A stretch of 33,849 nt of DNA, taken from IMG/VR virus record IMGVR_UViG_3300025276_004711, positions 1 through 33,849 of that record. One strand, written 5' to 3'. A program made the translations under genes and the position numbers. The notes beneath the pieces were generated by a model. It did no database searches. It saw only the letters and a program-made list of their open reading frames with translations, and had not been told where the DNA came from. This document shows, in pieces, positions 8,850-16,268 of this stretch. Each line of letters starts with the position of its first letter. The first letter of the stretch is position 1. This DNA is from a virus.

Positions 8850-9319
8850 GAATAAGATCTCTTAACTTATGATAGGTGCGCACCAATCGGCGCAGTGACA
8901 TAGCGCATGAGACGCTAAGCGGAACGCGAGAGCTAATGGCTAGCTGCATGCTCTCGCAAATATCCCCCAGCGCCCTAAGGTCGCCCCCGAGTAGCTAGCT
9001 CCTGTGCAATTAACTGATCAAGCTCGCTGGCTTTGTTTTGCAACAAGGTAAAATCATCCTGGTGCAACTTGCGCAGCTCTTTAATACTAATCGGCCCTTG
9101 CACTGCACCAATGTATTCTACTTGGCGCACTAGCAGCTCTAGGCCATAAAGCACATCACTGGTATAGGCTATGGCTTTACCGTCTTGCACCACTACCTTT
9201 TCAGCCGCTAACTGCGCATCAATGTAATCACCTGAGGTCAGCTCTTTAAGGCCCACCTCAAGGTGGGTACTTTCACCCGCCTTGAGGCCATGCACTAAAT
9301 CAAACGTCATCACCGCCAT
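8833..9319 (-). CDS. Tail assembly chaperone, frameshift fusion product (gp41-prime)
   Basis: Reading gp41 to the GGGGGCGA site and stepping back two bases gives a second frame that stays open for about 50 codons (GDLRALGDICESMQLAISSR and onward) to TAA at 8833-8835, overlapping the tape measure start by 17 bases. Mu itself makes its gp41 extension by a -2 shift at the same GGGGGCGA octamer (Xu, Hendrix and Duda, conserved tail frameshift work). The shorter and longer proteins coat the tape measure during tail assembly. The join coordinates are the two frames meeting at about 8984-8986. Confidence 0.82.
8975..9319 (-). CDS. Tail assembly chaperone, short form (Mu gp41-like)
   Basis: 114 aa, the Mu-type tail assembly chaperone family (Phage_TAC_7). 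The N-terminal half is beta-rich and hydrophobic, and the C-terminal half is helical with a charged end (LLQNKASELDQLIAQELATR). It is the unshifted product of the frameshift pair; the slippery site lies in its last five codons. Its ATG overlaps the stop of the tube gene (TAATG), which indicates translational coupling. Confidence 0.9.
   Translation of the reverse strand: MAVMTFDLVHGLKAGESTHLEVGLKELTSGDYIDAQLAAEKVVVQDGKAIAYTSDVLYGLELLVRQVEYIGAVQGPISIKELRKLHQDDFTLLQNKASELDQLIAQELATRGRP
8981..8988 (-). promoter_or_regulatory. -2 ribosomal frameshift slippery site GGGGGCGA
   Basis: On the minus strand the gp41 codons CGG-GGG-CGA contain the octamer GGGGGCGA. A two-base slip puts the ribosome in a frame without stops until the tape measure start, and the zero frame ends two codons later. 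The octamer is identical to that known for phage Mu. Confidence 0.85.
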
Positions 9320-9672
9320 TAGATACGCTCGACTTTGTTGCCCTGGAACGTGCCGGTCACATCACCACTATCGCTAATGGTAAAAGGTGCCTGTGGCGCG
9401 CAATCGGTCATCATATAGTCAACGCCGTTATCGCCTTCCCACGTTAATGTGGCATTGGTAAGGGCGTTAATTTTAAGCACATCCACATCTTCATCGGCAG
9501 CAATCACCACGGCAATGGTAGGCACAGTGTATTCGTTAGACTGCCCCCACACACGACCAGGGCCAACATGTGGAGTACGGGTATAACCGCCTGGGTTTAG
9601 GGTAGATCCCTTTTTCGTTTTCAGCTGCTTGCTGTTGGCACGAATAACCACTTCACCTAGGATTTGTCCCAT
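9319..9672 (-). CDS. M: Tail tube protein gpM
   Basis: 117 aa, Mu tail tube family. It begins MGQILGEVVIRANSKQLKTKKGS and contains PGGYTRTP and TWEGDNGVDYMMTDC, typical of the tube monomer. Copies stack into the inner tube through which DNA leaves the head. It follows the sheath gene by 19 bases and precedes the chaperones, the standard order of sheath, tube, chaperone, tape measure. Confidence 0.92.
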   Translation of the reverse strand: MGQILGEVVIRANSKQLKTKKGSTLNPGGYTRTPHVGPGRVWGQSNEYTVPTIAVVIAADEDVDVLKINALTNATLTWEGDNGVDYMMTDCAPQAPFTISDSGDVTGTFQGNKVERI

Positions 9673-9691
9673 GTGCTTATGCTCCTATTGA

Positions 9692-11170
9692 TTAGAGTTT
9701 AAATTGCATCAGCGCCGCAAAAATACGGAACTGGTTAACAATGTCTGGGTTAAATACCGTGTTAAGGCGGTTTTGATCGCTACCGTCACGATACACTTCT
9801 AAGCTGTCTTTAAAGCCGTCAAAGTCTTCCATTAGGCCGTTAGGTACCCAATCGTTATTGGCAAGCTCTAACATGGCATTGCGCATAATCTTAGGCGTAA
9901 CCACTGGCTGAGCGGGGTCTAAGCGCGCTAACACATCATCGTTAGCCAACTTATGCCGCGGGAAACGATTCGTCACCATAGTGCGCAGCGAATAACGTAA
10001 GTAGCCTAGCGTGGCGGGGGTGGTAATATCCAAATAGCTTGGGTCTGGGTCACCAAAAGCATTGACGCGATACATAGACACTTCACGCTCAATCGCCACT
10101 TCACCGCCTGGCGTTACCATGTAGGTGGCAATACCATCACCCAGTAACAGATTGCGCTCGGTCATATCCCACTGCACCGCTTTAGCCGGTGGCAAAATAC
10201 CTGTCATGACTAATGTCTGCAGTGGACGCGCAGGATCAATGCCTAACGAGAAAGACGCTTTACCCGCATAAGCCGCAGCAAACTCAAATGGCGAATGAGG
10301 TGAGGCGTTAGTACCCATACAGGTAAATAAGAAGTCATTACGGGCAGTACCAAATGCGCCAGTTTCAGCAAAGGTGCCACGGAACGCGGTATAAGCAATG
10401 CCTTCAATCATCTTAAGTGGGCCCCAACGGGTCACCAGTTCATCACGTAAATCGTTCATCGACTGCGTATCGTTAAACGGCATCACGATATGGTTGTACC
10501 ATTCGTTAGGTATAGCCGCGATAACCGCGTCCATATCTGGGGTGCCAGCGCCGCCCGTCATTTCAACTAAGGTTAAGCTCACGCCACTGGGCAGCACTTC
10601 ACCATCGTAGTAGTTATAACGCACATCAATGTCGTTGCCGGTTGCGCCATTCCATTTACAAGTTAGCTCAACCGTTTCAGTGGTGGCCGTTTTAAGCGCT
10701 GCGGTAACAGGTAGATTTTTGTTAGCCGTAACCGCTGCAATAATCGCCGTAGCAATGGTGGCGGCATCATTATCTTCGGCCACTGCAACCTGCACAGATT
10801 CACCAGCAATCAGCAGGGCAAGCACACCCGCCTTGGCATTAGTGGCCGCAACAGTAATTTCGCCCACGGCTTTACTACCGGTTAAGTCAGCAACACCTAG
10901 CGCGTACACATCGGTATAGCCATTTGATTTACGCAATGTTTTTAACATGCGTGACATCATCGACCCATAACCATAAAGCGAGTCCATTTGGCTTTCGCTT
11001 GTGGTAATACGGTTAAGGGTTAGCGGCGCAGCGCTACCCGTTGTCAGCTGCTGACCAATCACCAATAACTTTTGTGCCTGGGCTGGCGTACCTGAGTTGG
11101 CTTGGCTGTTGTCAATCTCGATATAAACGAGAGGGACCTTAATATCGTTAGGGATGCTACCGAGTGACAT
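9692..11170 (-). CDS. L: Contractile tail sheath protein gpL
   Basis: 492 aa, the family size. The N-terminus (GSIPNDIKVPLVYIEIDNSQAN) and the internal segment GGAGTPDMDAVIAAIPNEWY with FRGTFAETGAFGTARND are characteristic of Mu-type sheath proteins. The C-terminal domain holds the conserved core that binds the tube, including YLRYSLRTMVTNRFPRHKLA. Contraction of the sheath drives the tube and spike into the cell. It is preceded by the short gp38-like gene with a two-base gap. Confidence 0.93.
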   Translation of the reverse strand: MSLGSIPNDIKVPLVYIEIDNSQANSGTPAQAQKLLVIGQQLTTGSAAPLTLNRITTSESQMDSLYGYGSMMSRMLKTLRKSNGYTDVYALGVADLTGSKAVGEITVAATNAKAGVLALLIAGESVQVAVAEDNDAATIATAIIAAVTANKNLPVTAALKTATTETVELTCKWNGATGNDIDVRYNYYDGEVLPSGVSLTLVEMTGGAGTPDMDAVIAAIPNEWYNHIVMPFNDTQSMNDLRDELVTRWGPLKMIEGIAYTAFRGTFAETGAFGTARNDFLFTCMGTNASPHSPFEFAAAYAGKASFSLGIDPARPLQTLVMTGILPPAKAVQWDMTERNLLLGDGIATYMVTPGGEVAIEREVSMYRVNAFGDPDPSYLDITTPATLGYLRYSLRTMVTNRFPRHKLANDDVLARLDPAQPVVTPKIMRNAMLELANNDWVPNGLMEDFDGFKDSLEVYRDGSDQNRLNTVFNPDIVNQFRIFAALMQFKL

Positions 11171-11172
11171 GG

Positions 11173-11370
11173 TTATTCTCCTGCCTTGACCTGAGTTTTA
11201 GCCGGTGCTTTAGTTGCCGACTGTGCTTTGATTTCAATCACATCGCCTTCATTTAGGCGACGTATCCAATAAGATGAGCGCTCAACTTTCTCGCCTGTGT
11301 CGGCAAGATACTCGCCATTTTGTTTACGTACTGGCACCGCAGTTTTAGCGGGTTTTATGTGGATCAACAT
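11173..11370 (-). CDS. Mu gp38-like small protein (DUF2635)
   Basis: 65 aa. It begins MLIHIKPAKTAVPVRKQNGE and has the family's SSYWIRRLNEGDV segment. The frame is open upstream to 11412, but the ATG at 11370 has AGGA eight bases before it and gives the family N-terminus. The function is unknown; members always sit between gp37 and the sheath gene in Mu-like tails. The lysine-rich tail (about 20 residues) looks disordered. Confidence 0.85.
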   Translation of the reverse strand: MLIHIKPAKTAVPVRKQNGEYLADTGEKVERSSYWIRRLNEGDVIEIKAQSATKAPAKTQVKAGE

Positions 11371-11420
11371 GGCTATGTTCCTGTTGTTAATAAAATTAGT
11401 TGTCGTTAGCACTGCAGATG

Positions 11421-12014
11421 TTACTGCGGTAATTCCACTACGCCTTCAAGCTCTGGCGCACCCTCTGCTAATTCGGCTTTAATGCCAAAACGTTCAAAGT
11501 TGTCGAGCGTACTTAGGTCGATTTCTTCATCTAAATACCATTGCTGAGTCCAGCTAACCGACCACACTGCAAGGCCAAGGTCATCAATCTGTGCGCTATA
11601 CAAGTTGTCACCGCGTACCGCTTCGGCCTTACTGTAAGCGGTTGGCATGGCACCACGGCGCAGCAATAAACCCGCTAACTTTCCGGCAATGACTTCAGCA
11701 CGTTCGTCTTTCTGGTACCCAAATTGGTCAGTCGTAAAGACGTAGGCCACAAAGTTCACAGTACCTATGATGCGATTACCAATGCTCTCGTATTGGGGCA
11801 CACGTAGCGCTGCGATACGAACGCCACCATCACGGTTAGCTATCCAGCGTTTAACATCTGTGGGTGTATCAAACTTGCCGATGTGCCGTTCAACCGTTTG
11901 CACTCGATCAAGTTGTTTATCTGTGCCTTCCAGTTCAGGCTTGAGATAATTAACCACTTGCTGGCAAGCCCAAACGGTTGAGCCCACTACACTAAACGCG
12001 GGTCTATCTGTCAT
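11421..12014 (-). CDS. Mu gp37-like tail protein (DUF1834)
   Basis: 197 aa. It matches the Gp37 family, with VERHIGKFDTPTDVKRW near the start, the GGVRIAALRVPQYES region and AVWSVSWTQQWYLDEE toward the end. Its position between the tail completion gene and the sheath gene fits a neck or tail terminator role, which is inferred. It overlaps the gpG-like gene by four bases (ATGA). Confidence 0.85.
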   Translation of the reverse strand: MTDRPAFSVVGSTVWACQQVVNYLKPELEGTDKQLDRVQTVERHIGKFDTPTDVKRWIANRDGGVRIAALRVPQYESIGNRIIGTVNFVAYVFTTDQFGYQKDERAEVIAGKLAGLLLRRGAMPTAYSKAEAVRGDNLYSAQIDDLGLAVWSVSWTQQWYLDEEIDLSTLDNFERFGIKAELAEGAPELEGVVELPQ

Positions 12015-12553
12015 TGGATCAGTCCTTCAAAAAAGCTACCCAGTACGGCATAAACTTCGGTTTTGTTATCCGTGCTTAAGCCTAAGAATTCACGCTGTGG
12101 GATATTCATTAGCCGGCTAAAAGCCCCGACTGATTGATAGACAGGGAACGCCAACGCTTTACCAAATGCTTGTGTAATAAGGCGCGTATGTGCATCCACT
12201 TGAACCGCACCGCTAAAGCCGTCTTGATGCACTGCGGCGTAGGCCAGTGGCGAACCGATTCGAACTTGATTTTTTTCCACCACGAATTGGATTGAGTCCA
12301 GCAAATCTCCGTCACCTTGTAAGGGTGACTGATTGCCATGGCGAGTCTTGGCATACGCACTAGACCACTCAGCCCAAGGCTTACCATTAGGAGATGATTT
12401 CTCATCTTGAATCCTTCGCTCTGTTTGACTTTGCACTTCGGTGCCGAGGGCATCTAACAGTTCCGCTTTGTGCTTAGGATCGCCAAGGGTATCCATGAGC
12501 TGCTGATAGCGTTGCAGCTCATTGGTCCCTGTGACCTGCACACTAATCGACAT
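12011..12553 (-). CDS. G: Tail completion / virion morphogenesis protein gpG
   Basis: 180 aa of the phage virion morphogenesis family. It carries ERRIQDEKSSPNGKPWAEWS, LQGDGDLLDSIQFVV and PLAYAAVHQDGF, the diagnostic family blocks. It helps finish the tail or the head-tail joint. In Mu the G gene lies between F and I; here it sits between gp36 and gp37, with a one-base overlap to gp36, so it has been relocated. The slot it holds in Mu is filled here by the accessory pair at 15739-16433. Confidence 0.9.
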   Translation of the reverse strand: MSISVQVTGTNELQRYQQLMDTLGDPKHKAELLDALGTEVQSQTERRIQDEKSSPNGKPWAEWSSAYAKTRHGNQSPLQGDGDLLDSIQFVVEKNQVRIGSPLAYAAVHQDGFSGAVQVDAHTRLITQAFGKALAFPVYQSVGAFSRLMNIPQREFLGLSTDNKTEVYAVLGSFFEGLIQ

Positions 12554-12984
12554 TACAGAACGCCCCGTAAGCTATCGCGGGTAAATATGCGCTCATTGCT
12601 TTGCACTAACTCCACCTTGCCTAAACTGGTTTCAGTGGGCTTATCGGTCACGGGTAAGCCTAAGTCACGTTTGCCTGAACCGATTTCGCGCAATGTGGTT
12701 AGGGCGTTTTTATAACGATCTTCAAGTAAGTTGGTGGCCTGCTGGTCACGATCCGCTAACCAGTAAAACGCGATAGTGATAGCGAGTTTATTCAACATGC
12801 TTGGCACAACGGCCAAGGGCAGCACATAACGGGTTAAGAATGAGTTAATCTCATCATCCGCTTGCTCTAGTGCCTGATTGATGTAGGTATCGTTTAACTC
12901 GCCTGTAGTGCGGTCAATCGCAAAATTCCACAGCATCGACTCATCACGATCAATCAGGTCTTGCTTAGTTGCATACACTGCCAT
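12553..12984 (-). CDS. Mu gp36-like head-tail connector (DUF1320)
   Basis: 143 aa. It begins MAVYATKQDLIDRDESMLWNF and includes ALEQADDEINSFLTRYVLPL, which resembles the DUF1320 connector family. In related phages these form a ring at the portal like HK97 gp6. A GTG codon is directly before the ATG; the ATG at 12984 has a better distance (8 bases) from the AAGG motif. It overlaps gpG by one base. Confidence 0.87.
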   Translation of the reverse strand: MAVYATKQDLIDRDESMLWNFAIDRTTGELNDTYINQALEQADDEINSFLTRYVLPLAVVPSMLNKLAITIAFYWLADRDQQATNLLEDRYKNALTTLREIGSGKRDLGLPVTDKPTETSLGKVELVQSNERIFTRDSLRGVL

Positions 12985-12997
12985 CACTGCCGCCTTA

Positions 12998-13627
12998 CTA
13001 TTTAATTACACTGGCTGGATCGATAAGGTCTTCAAGTTCAACATCGACCACGACCAAGTGGGGTTCACTGTGGACACGCTGAGCCTTTTCACGAGTGAGA
13101 CACACCACGCGCTCTGGTTCATGCTCCGGCGAATGAACTCCGTGAGTCGCATCCGACTCGTGCTCAACCACAAGCACCAAGGTTTCATCGAGACGATGGA
13201 ACTGTATACCCGAGCGCCAAAATCCAGCGTCTGTTTTAGCGCGTACTGTAAAGGCTCCAATGATGTGCAGAGCATTACCGTTAGCGCCATTAGCGACATC
13301 ATTACCTTGCGATACATGACCTTCATTTGAACCTTCCTGATTTGCTGAGTTGAGTTTGGCTTGTTCTTCCGCTTTGGCTTTCGCCTCTGCTTCAGCTTTA
13401 GCCTGTTCTTCTGCTTGGAGCTTAGCCTTGGCTTCTTCCTGAGCCTTGGCTAACGCTTGTGCTTCTGCTTTAGCTTCTGCATCAGCTTTGGCCTTAGCTT
13501 CATCGCCACTTACTGCCGCGTTCTGTTCGGTTTGCGGCGCATTGATGGCAGTATCCGTTGCCACTGGTGCAACTCCATTGGCCGTAACGGCCTTAGCTTT
13601 CTGCGCTTTAGTTTGTTGTCCACTCAC
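12998..13627 (-). CDS. Mu gp35-like protein with alanine/lysine repeat extension (FluMu N domain)
   Basis: 209 aa. Residues about 45-90 are a low-complexity run of AKA, AEA and AEEQ units that should form a long charged helix, like TolA. The second half contains the FluMu N-type pattern: ITV-like FTVRAKTDAGFWRSGIQFHR, and later a LTREKAQRVHSEPHLVVVDV motif near the end. Between them is an insert rich in His, Glu and Asp (HESDATHGVHSPEHEPE). The function is unknown; Mu gp35 lies between capsid and connector. The DNA repeats in the helix region could have expanded by slippage. Confidence 0.8.
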   Translation of the reverse strand: MSGQQTKAQKAKAVTANGVAPVATDTAINAPQTEQNAAVSGDEAKAKADAEAKAEAQALAKAQEEAKAKLQAEEQAKAEAEAKAKAEEQAKLNSANQEGSNEGHVSQGNDVANGANGNALHIIGAFTVRAKTDAGFWRSGIQFHRLDETLVLVVEHESDATHGVHSPEHEPERVVCLTREKAQRVHSEPHLVVVDVELEDLIDPASVIK

Positions 13628-13670
13628 GTTGAACTCCTTTTAAACAAGGTTTAAACCATTCAGTTGTTAA

Positions 13671-13700
13671 TTAATGGGGCGCGTCCTTGCGCCCCATTAA
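13671..13700 (-). terminator. 12-bp hairpin between capsid and gp35 genes
   Basis: TTAATGGGGCGC (13671-13682) and GCGCCCCATTAA (13689-13700) are a perfect inverted repeat with a six-base loop. It lies 19 bases past the capsid stop codon. The following minus-strand bases are AT-rich but hold no long T run, so it may be a partial terminator or an mRNA end that raises capsid mRNA stability. Confidence 0.7.
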
Positions 13701-13719
13701 TGCTTGTTTCGGCTTTGGG

Positions 13720-14619
13720 TTATGCTGTAATCATTGGTGAAACAACAATCTCAACATCGTTGAAATAGATGTTGGTGTCGCCACCTTCAATCAACATGCG
13801 GCCAATCAACTTCTTCGCAGCGGCTTCATTATCAGGACCAACAACTAACTTAGTGGCGCGTGTACCAATTGGCGTACCGTCAACCTTCTTCATCTTCATC
13901 AGCAGCTTTTTAGCGGTTGCATAGTTGGCTTCGTTCAATACTGCTTTAGAACCAATCGCCAGTTGTGGGAAAGAGAAACCGACGTTACAACGGCCATCAA
14001 CACCCGCCGCATACTTGTTATTAAACCAAGTATATTCTTCGCTCGGGTTCATGTTTTTAAACACAAATGGGCGACGGTTTTGGAACACAATAGGTTTAAG
14101 TACCTTTGTGTCATCAATAATAAACCAAGGTTCACCTGTATCAGTTGCAGGGGTGCCGACTACGTTTGTGAAAACGCTGGCTGGCGTGGTTTCTAACGGA
14201 TGGTCAGTATCAAAGTAGTTTTGGCCGTCATAACATAAGGTCGTAAAACCAGCAGCTAATAGTGGGTAAGCTAAGGTATCTGGGAAGTAGGCAACCTGAT
14301 CACCATAGTTCTGTGCAATCACACCGTACTGACCAATTTGATCATCATCTACGTTATCGCGAGAAATGGAGATTGAGCTTTCGAACGTTTTGTTTTCGAT
14401 TGAGTAGCCACGCTTGCCCATATCTGCTAGCTGACGATCACCCGTCCACTCAGCAATACCAGGTAAGTCTTTTAACCAGCCGTAGTAGTTAGCAGCGCTA
14501 GCACTTGGCACTTCGGTAGCAATCATTGACCACTGCGGTTTTGCCGCAGATAAACCTTTTGTATAGGCCGCTGACATCGTGGCCTGTAGTGCTTCTAGCA
14601 CTTGTGCTTCAGTAGCCAT
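13720..14619 (-). CDS. T: Major capsid (head) protein gpT
   Basis: 299 aa, matching Mu-like gpT in size. The N-terminus is MATEAQVLEALQATMSAAYT; YYGWLKDLPGIAEWTGDRQL and FDTDHPLETTP are conserved in this family. The protein should adopt the HK97 capsid fold and form the icosahedral head. Its start overlaps the stop of protease gene I by one base, and it is followed by a strong hairpin, consistent with high expression needs. Confidence 0.93.
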   Translation of the reverse strand: MATEAQVLEALQATMSAAYTKGLSAAKPQWSMIATEVPSASAANYYGWLKDLPGIAEWTGDRQLADMGKRGYSIENKTFESSISISRDNVDDDQIGQYGVIAQNYGDQVAYFPDTLAYPLLAAGFTTLCYDGQNYFDTDHPLETTPASVFTNVVGTPATDTGEPWFIIDDTKVLKPIVFQNRRPFVFKNMNPSEEYTWFNNKYAAGVDGRCNVGFSFPQLAIGSKAVLNEANYATAKKLLMKMKKVDGTPIGTRATKLVVGPDNEAAAKKLIGRMLIEGGDTNIYFNDVEIVVSPMITA

Positions 14620-15122
14620 TACTTAGCTCCTACGTTAAGTTGTTTTTTGGCCGCTAGGTATTCTTCTTGAGAAACACCCATCTTGCGACACATCGCCAGC
14701 TCATGTTCTTCTAGTGCTGACTCATCGGTGGTTTTTGGCAGTTTCTTCTGTGCGTTGGTCGCAATAGCTGGAGCCGAACCCACGAAGTTGTTGAACTGCT
14801 CTATGCCACCTTCAGCGCGACACATGCCAACAAACATATCTTTGTTAGCGGGTGCGACCTTGCCAGCATCAATGGCGGTTTGTACCAGTGCATCAATCTC
14901 TTTATCAGCAATGGCCTTGAGCGCAGTCTCTGCCGAAGTAGCACGGTTAAGCGCGACTTGGTGCGTCTCAATCGGAATAAACTTGTTTAAGTCCGGTGTA
15001 TTGGTGCGGTTAAGCGCAATCTGTTCTGCTTGCTTAATTGCGTTAATGGCAACAACGGCTTGTTCTGCGGTCGCATCTTCGGCAAGGCCAAGCAGATCAG
15101 TTAAAAGCTTTGGCAGCTTCAT
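14619..15122 (-). CDS. Z: Scaffold protein gpZ, from internal start in gpI
   Basis: 167 aa, in frame with gpI from Met153 (MKLPKLLTDLLGLAEDATAEQ). AGAGGA seven bases before this ATG is a strong ribosome site inside the gene. Mu also makes its scaffold Z from the 3-prime half of I. The sequence is mainly helical and charged, as expected of a scaffold that fills the prohead core and is later degraded. Confidence 0.75.
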   Translation of the reverse strand: MKLPKLLTDLLGLAEDATAEQAVVAINAIKQAEQIALNRTNTPDLNKFIPIETHQVALNRATSAETALKAIADKEIDALVQTAIDAGKVAPANKDMFVGMCRAEGGIEQFNNFVGSAPAIATNAQKKLPKTTDESALEEHELAMCRKMGVSQEEYLAAKKQLNVGAK

Positions 15123-15578
15123 TGGGTCATCCTCTTTTCTGTTAAGGGCGGGTACATCTAAATTGGGACTATTCGTTAGGCCAGCACTTTCAACGCCATA
15201 GATAACGCCTGTCTCTGCATTGTGTGAAAATGCAGGTGAGTAAAAGGCGTATTTCTTTTCCTCAATCATTTCGCGGCCATCGCCATTCCATTCAACATAA
15301 CCCCAAATTTCACCCGCGCGATTTTCTACTTTAGTAATCCAACCATAAGCAGGGGCAGGTTCGCCATTTGGCGCTTTGAGATGTGTTGAGTGCTCAACAT
15401 CGAAGGGGCGTTTTTTGCTAAAGCTGGCGACGACAGCATCAGGATTAGGGTTCATCCATGAACGGCCATCAATCCCTTGAAAGGTTCCAGAGGGGATCAT
15501 GGGTAGCCAAATGCCAGTAGCATTGTCTTCCATGGCCATCATGTTGAAGCAAAGCGCGGTGAGGGCTTTTACTGTCAT
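14619..15578 (-). CDS. I: Prohead protease gpI
   Basis: 319 aa, the Mu-like_Pro family. The N-terminal ~145 residues are the protease domain, with PFDVEHSTHLKAPNG carrying the likely catalytic His63, and EKKYAFYSPAFSHNAETG carrying the likely Ser114. The C-terminal half is the scaffold region that is also made separately (see gpZ). The start has GGAG eight bases upstream, and that site can base-pair with the leader described at 15583-15664. The enzyme should cut the scaffold and possibly the capsid during head maturation. The active-site residues are my reading, not tested. Confidence 0.9.
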   Translation of the reverse strand: MTVKALTALCFNMMAMEDNATGIWLPMIPSGTFQGIDGRSWMNPNPDAVVASFSKKRPFDVEHSTHLKAPNGEPAPAYGWITKVENRAGEIWGYVEWNGDGREMIEEKKYAFYSPAFSHNAETGVIYGVESAGLTNSPNLDVPALNRKEDDPMKLPKLLTDLLGLAEDATAEQAVVAINAIKQAEQIALNRTNTPDLNKFIPIETHQVALNRATSAETALKAIADKEIDALVQTAIDAGKVAPANKDMFVGMCRAEGGIEQFNNFVGSAPAIATNAQKKLPKTTDESALEEHELAMCRKMGVSQEEYLAAKKQLNVGAK

Positions 15579-15582
15579 GGGG

Positions 15583-15664
15583 TGAACTCCGGTTAAGAAT
15601 TACATATCAACCTCCTAATCGTGGTTGGTATGGATAATCTAATATTGATTAACAACGGAGTTCA
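15583..15664 (-). promoter_or_regulatory. Structured leader with AUG-UAA start-stop before gpI
   Basis: In minus-strand RNA, UGAACUCCG (15664-15656) can pair with CGGAGUUCA (15591-15583), which holds the gpI ribosome site. Inside this stem lies a second hairpin: AUACCAACC (15631-15623) with GGUUGAUAU (15612-15604), one mismatch. A perfect AGGAGG sits in the inner loop/stem edge, five bases before AUG (15605-15603) that is followed at once by UAA. Mu has a late promoter at the corresponding site upstream of I, so transcription of the head genes likely begins near here. Translation control of gpI is an inference. Confidence 0.55.
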
Positions 15665-15670
15665 GCATGC

Positions 15671-15707
15671 AAAAAAAAAGCAACCGACGATAAATAACGT
15701 CGGTTGC
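15671..15707 (-). terminator. Strong intrinsic terminator after the accessory pair
   Basis: GCAACCGACG (15680-15689) and CGTCGGTTGC (15698-15707) form a perfect 10-bp stem with an eight-base loop. On the minus strand it is followed by nine T residues (15679-15671). On the plus strand a less perfect T-rich stretch follows. This separates the accessory genes from the gpI leader. Confidence 0.9.
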
Positions 15708-15738
15708 TCTAATTTGAGTTTTATTTTTTGTGACTAAA

Positions 15739-16260
15739 TTAGCTATATAAGTTGGCTTTAAACCTCTCATATCTGCCCATATGGATTTTGTTTTCATCTT
15801 CTAAATCATAAACGGTCACTAATTCGTTATTACAATGATCCATCAACTCTTTAATAATCGGTGGCTCTTCTACTTCTATAGCAATTCGCTTCGCCGTCAA
15901 CGATTTTTGTTCATAATCGTAAATGAAATCCCGCTCTGATAGTTCAAGCTCTAATTGTAAATATTTTTGCCTTAAAGAGGCATGTAGTGTGGTTTTTGAT
16001 TTAGAGTCTATCACTAGCTCTAACGTTTGTATTAAAGCTACTGCACAGGCTAACCATTTCGCCCAACCATTATCATTTTGATAAAAAGTAGCAAACGCTG
16101 CGGAGCTCATAACAAGTGATAAAGCCGTGACAAACTTGCCAAAACGGGCATAACAATTTTGCATGTGCATGTGATAGCGCACACCTAGTTGTGTATTCCA
16201 TAATAACTTCCAATGACGGTTGCAATCATCATCAGATGGTATTTGTTTTGTGTCAGTCAT
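15739..16260 (-). CDS. Two-TM protein resembling SLATT effectors (accessory)
   Basis: 173 aa. After a polar N-terminus with a helix (HWKLLWNTQLGVRYHMHMQN) come two membrane helices, about residues 43-60 and 67-84, separated by a short polar turn (QNDNGWAK). A long charged cytoplasmic helix follows (LRQKYLQLELELSERD) and then a mixed C-terminal domain. This layout resembles SLATT proteins, the two-TM effectors of nucleotide-signalling defence systems, but I cannot confirm the family. It is eight bases downstream of a proline-rich gene and followed by a strong terminator, so the two are a unit. Roles in superinfection exclusion or phage-phage competition are inferences. It is not needed for Mu growth as far as known relatives show. 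Confidence 0.7.
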   Translation of the reverse strand: MTDTKQIPSDDDCNRHWKLLWNTQLGVRYHMHMQNCYARFGKFVTALSLVMSSAAFATFYQNDNGWAKWLACAVALIQTLELVIDSKSKTTLHASLRQKYLQLELELSERDFIYDYEQKSLTAKRIAIEVEEPPIIKELMDHCNNELVTVYDLEDENKIHMGRYERFKANLYS

Positions 16261-16268
16261 GTAGCCCC

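Noticed and set aside
12109-12453. Second minus-strand frame inside gpG
   Set aside because: Out of frame with gpG, which has clear family blocks; nothing supports dual coding.
12908-13330. Plus-strand frame of 140 codons and a minus frame (13006-13326) in the gp35 region
   Set aside because: Both overlap the well-supported gp35-like gene in other frames and show no family motif.
13370-13510. Short repeated units resembling a CRISPR or tandem repeat array
   Set aside because: They are irregular codons for an Ala/Lys/Glu helix, without spacers of constant length.
14683-15201. Plus-strand frame of 172 codons opposite gpI/gpZ
   Set aside because: Ala/Ser-rich composition reflects the opposite strand of the scaffold; no promoter or ribosome site.
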